16,583 bases of DNA from JAGQTE01 sp964648005. GTDB lineage: Bacteria > Actinomycetota > Acidimicrobiia > Acidimicrobiales > Acidimicrobilacustridaceae. Each line of letters opens with the position of its first letter. Position 1 is the first letter of the stretch. This document shows positions 6,878-12,251 of this stretch, one piece after another. The stretch spans positions 1 to 16,583 of the forward strand of contig CAZYKR010000072.1 in assembly GCA_964648005.1 (NCBI GenBank). Reading direction: 5' to 3'. The position numbers and the translations under genes were made by a program. The notes beneath the pieces were generated by a model, which worked only from the letters and a program-made list of their open reading frames with translations, was not told the origin of the DNA and did not search any database.

Positions 6878-7774
6878 GGCGGCGGTGGTGGACCCGGTGG
6901 TCGCCGACCCGCCCCGGCGGTAGGAGCGGATGCCCAGCGCCAGCACCACGGCGGCGAGGACGATGCCGCCGAGCACGATGCCGATGCGCCCGGCGCCGAC
7001 CGAGTCGATCCAGGAGATGATGCGCGACTGGAGGTCGTTCATGAACGCCACCAGGCCGCCACCCGAGGCAGACGCGTCGTCGGCGACCCGCAGCTCGAAC
7101 CAGCCGTAGTAGATGACGTACACCCCGGCGAGCACGAGCAGCACGGCGGCGACGCGGTTCACGTACGGGACGATCTTGCGCATGTGGGCGACGATGCCCC
7201 GGCGGGCCAGCGCCAGCGCCATGGTCAACACCATGAGCACGAGGCCCATGCCGAGCCCGTACGCCACGTACGTGGCGACCCCACTGGCGAAGTTCGTCGC
7301 CTTGAACGTCGAGCTCACGGCCGTCAGGAACAACCCGATCGAGCACCCGAGTGACACCAGCGCGTAGGAGACGCCGAACACGAACACGCTCGGCAGGTCG
7401 CGGCTCGTGGCGCCGCGGTTCAGGAACGGCAGCTTGAACGAGACCTCGTGCCCGAGCAACATCCGACCGCCGAGGAGGAGCAATCCCACGCCGATGACCA
7501 GCGTGACCCACGGCAGGTAGTCCTGGACCTGGGCCGACACTGACTCGATCAGCACACCGACGAGGCCGAACACCACCAGGAACCCGCCGGTCATGGTGGC
7601 GCCGACGGCCAGCGCCCGCAGCACCCCGCCGGACGCATCCTCGGTGTCGTCGTCGAGCCCCAGGAAGAAGGACAGGTACGCCGGCAGCATGGCGAAGCCG
7701 CACGGGTTGAAGGTGGCCACCATGCCGACCGTGAAGGCGTAGCTCACCGACCCCCAGTCGATGAGCTCGTTCAC
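6875..7774 (-). CDS. ccdA: CcdA/DsbD-type cytochrome c biogenesis (thiol-disulfide) membrane protein
   Basis: Polytopic membrane protein that passes reducing equivalents from cytoplasmic thioredoxin to extracytoplasmic thioredoxin-like proteins, as in cytochrome c maturation. The 299-residue product has the family's two redox cysteines in helical contexts: Cys 25 in ATFNPCGFAMLPAY and Cys 144 in SLGCSIGLFLTAV. Six core helices are visible (about 10-38, 54-80, 86-107, 129-155, 163-189 and 204-224). Beyond them lies an extra C-terminal part with a loop and a seventh helix (about 263-283), longer than minimal CcdA proteins of about 220-250 residues. The GTG start at 7774 overlaps the stop of the TlpA-like gene (GTGA), so the likely electron acceptor is its translationally coupled neighbour. 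Confidence 0.92.
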   Translation of the reverse strand: MNELIDWGSVSYAFTVGMVATFNPCGFAMLPAYLSFFLGLDDDTEDASGGVLRALAVGATMTGGFLVVFGLVGVLIESVSAQVQDYLPWVTLVIGVGLLLLGGRMLLGHEVSFKLPFLNRGATSRDLPSVFVFGVSYALVSLGCSIGLFLTAVSSTFKATNFASGVATYVAYGLGMGLVLMVLTMALALARRGIVAHMRKIVPYVNRVAAVLLVLAGVYVIYYGWFELRVADDASASGGGLVAFMNDLQSRIISWIDSVGAGRIGIVLGGIVLAAVVLALGIRSYRRGGSATTGSTTAA

Positions 7775-8430
7775 GCCGCCGGCCCTGCGGTTGTCGTCGG
7801 GGCCACCGGCATCGGGTCGGCGCCGAGCGCCTCGGCGATCGCCGCCTCGAGGTCGGTGCCGCTCAGCCGCCCGGAGTGCACAAAGGTCACGGTGCCGTCC
7901 GCGCCGATCACCATCGTGGTGGGCATGCCGACGCCGCCGACCTCGGCGAGCAGGTCGCCCTGCGGGTCGCGGCCGAGGTCCCAGGTGATGGCGGTGGCGT
8001 CGACGACACCCATGCCGTTCTGCACCGAGTCGGCGACGTTCATGCCGACGAAGGCGACGTCGTCGCCGTGCGCCTGCTTGACGGCTTCGAACTCGGGCAT
8101 CTCCTGCAAGCAGGGCGCGCACGTCGAGGAGAAGAAGTTCACGACGACGGGACGGCCGGCGTAGTCGGCGAGCGACGCCGTGCCGCCCTCGAACAGCTCG
8201 TAGGCGGAGGTCGGCGCCGGTTTCCCGACGAGGTCCTTCGTGCCGGTCAGGGCGTTGGCGATCGTGTCGGTGGGGCCGTCGGCCGTGGCCGCCGGGTCGT
8301 CGCCGCCACCCATGGCCATGGCGACCACGACGGCGCCGACGACGATGGCGATCGCCACGGCGATCGACGCGATCAGCCCCCAGGGGGTGGGACGGTCGCC
8401 GGGATTCGGGGTCTCCACCGATGTCGACAC
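7771..8430 (-). CDS. Membrane-anchored TlpA/ResA-like thioredoxin
   Basis: Extracytoplasmic thiol-disulfide oxidoreductase of the TlpA/ResA group. The 219-residue product has a short cytoplasmic N-terminus, one membrane anchor (about 17-39) and a thioredoxin fold with active site CAPC (104-107) and the cis-proline in GVGMPTT (Pro 170). The residue before the first Cys is Thr (FFSSTCAPC) instead of the usual Trp, a change that can alter redox potential; this is seen in some TlpA relatives. The start is GTG 8430; TACCAT ends 7 nt upstream, with no Shine-Dalgarno, so the mRNA is likely leaderless. It overlaps ccdA by 4 nt. The pair fits heme-apoprotein thiol reduction during cytochrome c maturation, consistent with the oxidase genes elsewhere in the window. 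Confidence 0.9.
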   Translation of the reverse strand: MSTSVETPNPGDRPTPWGLIASIAVAIAIVVGAVVVAMAMGGGDDPAATADGPTDTIANALTGTKDLVGKPAPTSAYELFEGGTASLADYAGRPVVVNFFSSTCAPCLQEMPEFEAVKQAHGDDVAFVGMNVADSVQNGMGVVDATAITWDLGRDPQGDLLAEVGGVGMPTTMVIGADGTVTFVHSGRLSGTDLEAAIAEALGADPMPVAPTTTAGPAA

Positions 8431-8437
8431 GGGATCG

Positions 8438-8443
8438 ATGGTA
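8438..8443 (-). promoter_or_regulatory. -10 element for leaderless tlpA-ccdA mRNA
   Basis: TACCAT on the minus strand ends 7 nt before the GTG at 8430. No Shine-Dalgarno lies between, which favours a leaderless transcript. Confidence 0.5.
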
Positions 8444-8524
8444 ACCGGACCCTTCTGCGGGTCCCCAGGCAGGAGGTCCCGAGGCGACGGGTTCGTTGGA
8501 CCTACCGGCCGGGCTGTGGACGCG

Positions 8525-8560
8525 GCGGTGCCGCCACCGGGGGGTTGGTGGCGGCACCGC
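8525..8560 (-). terminator. Strong hairpin downstream of whiB7-like gene
   Basis: A perfect 14-bp inverted repeat (8525-8538 with 8547-8560; arm GCGGTGCCGCCACC) with an 8-nt loop lies 75 nt past the whiB7-like stop and 95 nt before the tlpA-like start. It has no U-tract on either strand, so it would be a U-less terminator or an mRNA-stabilising hairpin that insulates the two minus-strand units. Confidence 0.55.
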
Positions 8561-8634
8561 TCGTGGCGTCCCGGACGCGTGCGCTGCCCGGTCCGGCCGG
8601 TCTGTCGGTCGGCGGCCCTGGCGGGCCGTCGACG

Positions 8635-8997
8635 TCAGCTGGCCGGCCGGTACCGGACCCGATCCTGGAGGTTGATCGGGACCGGGATCTCGGGCAGCTG
8701 GTCCTCGGGACGGGGGGTCTTGGGCGGCCGACCCCGACGCCGCTTGGTCATCAGGACCTTGCCGTTGAGGAAGAGCTGGCCGCCCCACACGCCCCACGGC
8801 TCCCGGCGGGCGATGGCACCCGACAGGCACGGCTCGATCGCCGGGCAATCGGCGCAGATCCGCTTCGCCTGTGCGATGTCCCCGAGCTCGTCCGAGAAGA
8901 ACACCCGGGTCAGGGTGCCCTCGAGGTCCCGGCATGCCGCCAGGTCCCACCAGTCGCTCGTGAACTCCTCGCTCTCCTCGCTCGCCAGAGCCAGCAT
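8635..8997 (-). CDS. whiB7: WhiB-family iron-sulfur transcriptional regulator with AT-hook (WhiB7/WblC-like)
   Basis: Actinobacterial iron-sulfur transcription factor that acts with the primary sigma factor. The 120-residue product has the four cluster-binding cysteines (Cys 22 in DLAAC; Cys 48, 51 and 57 in CADCPAIEPC) and the G(V/I)WGG turn (69-73). After it comes KRRRGRPPK (85-93), an AT-hook core (RGRP). An AT-hook after the WhiB core is characteristic of WhiB7, which activates intrinsic antibiotic resistance genes in Mycobacterium and Streptomyces. A Pro-rich 27-residue tail (94-120) follows. ATG 8997 has AGGAAGG at 9006-9012 (8-nt spacing). The roughly 490-nt leader holds an upstream ORF, a terminator and an AT-rich box beside the -35, all expected for whiB7. 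WhiB family is certain; WhiB7 orthology is a strong inference. Confidence 0.88.
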   Translation of the reverse strand: MLALASEESEEFTSDWWDLAACRDLEGTLTRVFFSDELGDIAQAKRICADCPAIEPCLSGAIARREPWGVWGGQLFLNGKVLMTKRRRGRPPKTPRPEDQLPEIPVPINLQDRVRYRPAS

Positions 8998-9123
8998 CGT
9001 GGTTACCTTCCTGTTCCGGCCTCCCTCTTCGGTCGGCCGCCGCCTGTTCGTCGGTCTCGTGTAGGTGTCGTGGTGTCGGTGTGGTGGTGTGGATGAGCCG
9101 GGCCGTGCGGTGCACCGGTCCGG

Positions 9124-9158
9124 AGAAGCAGAAAGGCCGCCGGGTGATCCCGACGGCC
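9124..9158 (-). terminator. Intrinsic terminator (attenuator) in the whiB7-like leader
   Basis: On the minus transcript the arm GGCCGTCGGG (9158 to 9149) pairs with CCCGGCGGCC (9144 to 9135) over 10 bp with one G-U, loop of 4 nt, followed by TTTCTGCTTCT. It lies 30 nt after the leader ORF stop and about 140 nt before the whiB7-like ATG, so it would end transcription prematurely. Confidence 0.75.
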
Positions 9159-9215
9159 TCTGGAGTGCGATGCGCTCACCTGTGATCTCAAGGTGAGGCG
9201 ACTCCGGGCCGTCGA
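9149..9215 (-). promoter_or_regulatory. Putative antiterminator structure overlapping the attenuator
   Basis: CGACGGCC in the last codons of the leader ORF (9214 to 9207) is an 8-bp perfect complement of the terminator's first arm (9158 to 9151), extendable by a G-U. The two pairings are mutually exclusive. Inside the alternative loop a 7-bp perfect hairpin (9175-9181 with 9191-9197) carries the leader ORF stop codon in its loop. This geometry suits control by ribosome position. Confidence 0.5.
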
Positions 9216-9415
9216 CCGATGTGCTTGGCATCGGTGATCGCAAAGCCGAGGTTGCCCATGTAGGCCGGCACGGTGGCCTTGGCCACGGCATCCACGGTCG
9301 GCACGTGCAGCCAGCTGGACTGCGGGCGGTGCCACGCAGCGGAGCACACGGACGCGCGACGCGACACCGTGGCTCGTGCCGTGGTGGCCTCGAACTGTGG
9401 TGTCGACGTGAACAC
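9188..9415 (-). CDS. Leader ORF upstream of whiB7-like gene (75 residues)
   Basis: A 76-codon open frame lies between the proposed whiB7-like promoter and the attenuator. GTG 9415 has GAGG (9426-9429) 10 nt upstream. The peptide begins VFTSTPQFEATTARATVSRR and ends GRRPGVASP; I recognise no domain. Its stop lies in a hairpin loop 30 nt before the terminator, and its last codons overlap the antiterminator arm. Mycobacterial and Streptomyces whiB7/wblC leaders also contain upstream ORFs whose translation controls readthrough, so this is probably a sensor ORF whose translation matters more than its peptide. The frame stays open upstream to 9535, but that part would precede the proposed transcription start. 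A stand-alone small protein cannot be excluded. Confidence 0.5.
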   Translation of the reverse strand: MFTSTPQFEATTARATVSRRASVCSAAWHRPQSSWLHVPTVDAVAKATVPAYMGNLGFAITDAKHIGRRPGVASP

Positions 9416-9494
9416 GATGCTGCTACCTCTTCGGTGGTCCGGCCGGAGTGACCGGGACACGATTCCCCGGAAGGGTCCCCCCGGGCGCCCGGTC

Positions 9495-9532
9495 ACTGCA
9501 TCATGCCTGGTGGAGTCGGTCAAGCGATTTTC
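9495..9532 (-). promoter_or_regulatory. Autoregulatory promoter of whiB7-like gene (AT-rich box plus -35)
   Basis: On the minus strand GAAAAT (9532 to 9527), then CGC, then TTGACC (9523 to 9518). An AT-rich element exactly 3 bp upstream of the -35 hexamer is the described mark of WhiB7-activated promoters, where the AT-hook docks. It stands out in GC-rich surroundings. The -10 is weak: TGCAGT (9500 to 9495) at 17-bp spacing is the best candidate. Confidence 0.6.
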
Positions 9533-9648
9533 CAACGCCTGGCGGGATCGGGGCTTTCGACAGTGATCTGACGATCGGACCGTGAGATCCCCTGTCGGGG
9601 CCCGTTCGAACGGTCGGAGAACGTGGACATCCGCACCGCCACGTACCC

Positions 9649-9654
9649 GACGAT
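9649..9654 (+). promoter_or_regulatory. Weak -10-like box before secreted repeat protein
   Basis: GACGAT keeps the key A2 and T6 of TAnnnT and ends 6 nt before ATG 9661. There is no Shine-Dalgarno, so a leaderless start is possible. Confidence 0.25.
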
Positions 9655-9660
9655 GGCGAC

Positions 9661-10830
9661 ATGGATGAGGTGCAGCACGACGACGAGACCAACGACCAGC
9701 GCGGCGCCGCTGGACCCGGCGATCCGCTGACCGGCAGGCGCCGGCTCTTGCTCGGCGGGGCTGCCGCGGCGGCAGCAGCCGTCGGGGTGCTTGGTTCGAG
9801 CGACCCGGCGGCGGCGGCGAACGGCCAAGATCTGAAGATCGGCGAACCCAACAGCGGCACGCTGACGACGACGCTGACCGGGTCGCAGCTCAGCGTGAGC
9901 GGCGGCAACGACGGCGTTGCCGTACGGGCGGCGCAGAACACGACCAACGGCGCAGCGATCGTCGCCACCACCAGCGGTTCCGGTGCGCGCGCCATCGCCG
10001 CGAGCTCGGTCAACGCCGGGGGTGCGGAGGGGATCTACGCGTCGTCGAACGGATCGCACGGCATTTGGGGCGAGTCGACCAAGACCGGTGCAGCGGGGCT
10101 CAAAGGGTGGGCCAACAACGGGGAGGGGGTGCGCGGCGAGGTCAACGCCGGTATCGGCGTGCGGGGCATCAGCCCCAACGGACCTGGCGTCATGGGACAG
10201 TCCTCGAGCGCGCAGCAGCCCGCGGTGTACGGCGAGGCGACCGGACCCGGGCCGGGCATGGCCGCCGAGGCCGACACCGGCCCCGCCCTCTACGCCTACT
10301 CGGCGTCGGGCCCGGCGCTCGTGCTCCAGAACGATGCGACCATGCCGCCGACGTCGGGGACGTGGGTGGCGGGCAGCGTGGTGTTCCACGATGGCCTCTG
10401 GCTGTGCCTCGTCGGCGGGGTGGGAGCGGCGTCGCGCTGGGTGAAGTTGTCGAGCGTGTTCGTGCCGCTGGCGTCGCCCGTGCGCGTGTACGACTCCCGA
10501 CCCGGCGCGCCACCGCTCGTCGGCGCGAAGTCGCCGCTGTTGGACGGGCAGGAGCGTGACCTTGCCATGACGACCGGGGGTGCCGTCCCAGCGGGCTTGG
10601 CGTCCGCCGTCGCCGTGAACCTCACCGTGACCAACACGGGGCCGGCCGGGTTCGTGTCGCTGTATCGGAACGGGGTGGCCTGGCCGGGGACCTCGTCGAT
10701 CAACTGGACCGAACCGGGCACCACGATCGCCAACGGGACCATCGTCGCGGTGGACGCCGCCGGCGTGATCACCGCTCGGGCGAAGAGCAGCTGTGACGTG
10801 GTGATCGACGTCCTCGGCTACTACACCTGA
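9661..10830 (+). CDS. Secreted Tat-type protein with glycine-rich beta-repeats and actinobacterial C-terminal domain
   Basis: Function unknown. The 389-residue product has a 25-residue charged N-region, twin arginines in GRRRLLLGG (26-33), an Ala-rich hydrophobic core and an Ala-rich cleavage zone near 49-53, together a likely Tat signal. Residues about 120-192 hold repeats of a G-hydrophobic-x-G unit at G134, G146, G156, G166 and G176, about 10 residues apart, suggesting a beta-helix or fibre. The C-terminal part (about 268-388) has VRVYDSRPG, VNLTVTNTGPAGFVSLY, WPGTSSINW and VVIDVLGYYT, a pattern I know from many secreted actinobacterial, especially Acidimicrobiia, proteins of unknown role. 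No Shine-Dalgarno is visible. The 3' end overlaps the convergent serpin gene by 10 nt. A surface or matrix role is inference. Confidence 0.8.
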   Translation: MDEVQHDDETNDQRGAAGPGDPLTGRRRLLLGGAAAAAAAVGVLGSSDPAAAANGQDLKIGEPNSGTLTTTLTGSQLSVSGGNDGVAVRAAQNTTNGAAIVATTSGSGARAIAASSVNAGGAEGIYASSNGSHGIWGESTKTGAAGLKGWANNGEGVRGEVNAGIGVRGISPNGPGVMGQSSSAQQPAVYGEATGPGPGMAAEADTGPALYAYSASGPALVLQNDATMPPTSGTWVAGSVVFHDGLWLCLVGGVGAASRWVKLSSVFVPLASPVRVYDSRPGAPPLVGAKSPLLDGQERDLAMTTGGAVPAGLASAVAVNLTVTNTGPAGFVSLYRNGVAWPGTSSINWTEPGTTIANGTIVAVDAAGVITARAKSSCDVVIDVLGYYT

Positions 10831-12167
10831 CCGGGGGGCAGGCTCGGGTCGGCGACCCAACCCGCGAGCTCGATCAGGCCGCTGTCCTTGTCCCGTACGG
10901 CGAAGAAGAACGGCCGGTCGACGATGACGCGGCGGGGCGCAGGTGGCGACGCCGTGACCTCGGCGACGGAGGCGACGACGGCATCGCTGCCCTCCTCGTC
11001 GACGCGCAGCGTGGCGCCGTGGTCGATCGGCCCGAGGCTGAGGCCTTCGTCGTCGGTCATACCCGAGAGGTCGGCAGTTGCCGGGTCGAACACGCTGGTC
11101 GCCTGCAGGCGGCCGAGCACGGGGCCGAGGGCGTGGCGCGATGCCACGGCGAAGCGCGGGAGGTGGACCTCGACCTCGGTGACCGCCAGCTGCTGGGCGA
11201 TGTCCTGCACCATCGCGGCGTCGAGGGCCTTGGCGAACTCCGCCACGGAGGCGCCCGTGGGGACCACGATCAGCAGGGCTGCGGTACCGCCGAGGTAGGG
11301 CAGGTCTACGGCCTCCCAACCGGCCCCCGCGCCGGAGAGGACTTCGGCGTCGGTGCTGCGCACCATCATCGGGACCTGGACCACGCTGCCGTCCGCCCGG
11401 GTGAAGGGGGCATCCACGGTGGCGTCGGGATCGAACGGGATCTCCCACGGCGCCTGGATGGACCCGGCCGACAGCGACAGCAGCTTGGTCGTCTCGCCGA
11501 CGGGGGTGGCGTCGACGAGACCGGGCGGTGCGAACGGCAGATCCTCCGTCGCGCGCTGGCGAAGCGCCTGCTGCGCTCCGTCGGGATCGGAGCGGAAGTC
11601 CACGAGCCGGACGCCGAGGCCGTAGCTGGCGGCCAGCTCGTCGAGGTAGGCCTGATCGAGCTGGGTGCCGACCTGCGCCCACAGTGCAGCGTCTGCCCGT
11701 GGCGAGACCATGCCCTTGCGGTACGCGTTGCGTTGGTCCCCGGTGCGACCGGCGAGGTACTGCGACACGACGTTGTGCTCCGAGCGGATGGCCGCAGGGT
11801 CGTCGACGTGCAGCACGTCGGCGAGCTGGCGCGCCGTGTCGCCGTCCGCTCCCGTGCCGACCATCCCCAGGGCGAGCGCGGCGGCAGGTGGCGCGATGAC
11901 GACGTTCGGCGGTGGTCCGTCGGCGGCGAGCTGCTGCCAGAGCGTGGCGCCGAAGGCGTTGACACCGTCGACGGCGCTCGACACCGATGCGTCGACCGCC
12001 GAGGCCCGGGCGCCGTCCCCCTTCACCTCCCGGTCGGAGGCGGGCACGGTGCAGGCCGTGCTCACGCCGACCAACAGCGCTGCGCCACCCGCTGCGACGC
12101 GCCAGCTCCACCGGTGCCGCGGTCGCCGTGGCGGCGTCGCTCGGTGGGTGATCAGCGGTCTGGGCAC
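10821..12167 (-). CDS. Secreted serpin-family serine protease inhibitor
   Basis: Predicted suicide inhibitor of serine proteases acting outside the cell. The 448-residue product starts with basic residues and a hydrophobic segment (about 23-39) ending STAC, a possible though imperfect lipobox. The mature part has the serpin core: NVVIAPPAAALALGMVGTGADGDTARQLADVL (about 88-119), and near the C-terminus the hinge EEGSDAVVASV (391-401) and VDRPFFFAVRDKDSGLIELAGWVADP. Small hinge residues suggest an inhibitory serpin. By spacing from the hinge and the RPFFF strand, the scissile bond falls in TASPPAP, so P1 is probably Ala, Ser or Pro, suggesting elastase- or subtilisin-like targets. GTG 12167 is the most plausible start; it has no Shine-Dalgarno, and a GACTGT -10-like box ends 6 nt upstream. 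Confidence 0.88.
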   Translation of the reverse strand: MPRPLITHRATPPRRPRHRWSWRVAAGGAALLVGVSTACTVPASDREVKGDGARASAVDASVSSAVDGVNAFGATLWQQLAADGPPPNVVIAPPAAALALGMVGTGADGDTARQLADVLHVDDPAAIRSEHNVVSQYLAGRTGDQRNAYRKGMVSPRADAALWAQVGTQLDQAYLDELAASYGLGVRLVDFRSDPDGAQQALRQRATEDLPFAPPGLVDATPVGETTKLLSLSAGSIQAPWEIPFDPDATVDAPFTRADGSVVQVPMMVRSTDAEVLSGAGAGWEAVDLPYLGGTAALLIVVPTGASVAEFAKALDAAMVQDIAQQLAVTEVEVHLPRFAVASRHALGPVLGRLQATSVFDPATADLSGMTDDEGLSLGPIDHGATLRVDEEGSDAVVASVAEVTASPPAPRRVIVDRPFFFAVRDKDSGLIELAGWVADPSLPPGQV

Positions 12168-12173
12168 GAAGGG

Positions 12174-12179
12174 ACAGTC
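12174..12179 (-). promoter_or_regulatory. Weak -10-like box before serpin gene
   Basis: GACTGT on the minus strand keeps A2 and T6 of TAnnnT and ends 6 nt before GTG 12167, suggesting a leaderless start. The first position is not T. Confidence 0.25.
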
Positions 12180-12239
12180 TGGCGGACGGCGCCGATGCCG
12201 TCCGGTCACCCGGACCGAGGTCGCCGGCGCCGCCGGTCC

Positions 12240-12245
12240 TAGGAT
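12240..12245 (+). promoter_or_regulatory. -10 element for leaderless DUF779 gene
   Basis: TAGGAT ends 6 nt before GTG 12252, placing the transcription start on or near the start codon. This favours GTG 12252 over the in-frame GTG at 12258. Confidence 0.45.
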
Positions 12246-12251
12246 GGCGAG

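Noticed and set aside
7775..9115. Possible long N-terminal extension of CcdA across the thioredoxin and whiB7-like genes
   Set aside because: The upstream frame is low complexity and runs through two real genes in other frames. The GTG at 7774 in a GTGA overlap and the family length mark the true start.
8998..9187. Extension of the WhiB protein upstream to about 9291
   Set aside because: That frame crosses the terminator hairpin and reads through low-complexity sequence. ATG 8997 has a good Shine-Dalgarno and the normal WhiB N-terminus.
9520..12111. A very long minus-strand frame of about 863 codons across the secreted protein and serpin region
   Set aside because: The translation is Arg/Gly/Pro low complexity with no recognisable domain, and it overlaps the serpin in another frame and the Tat protein on the other strand.
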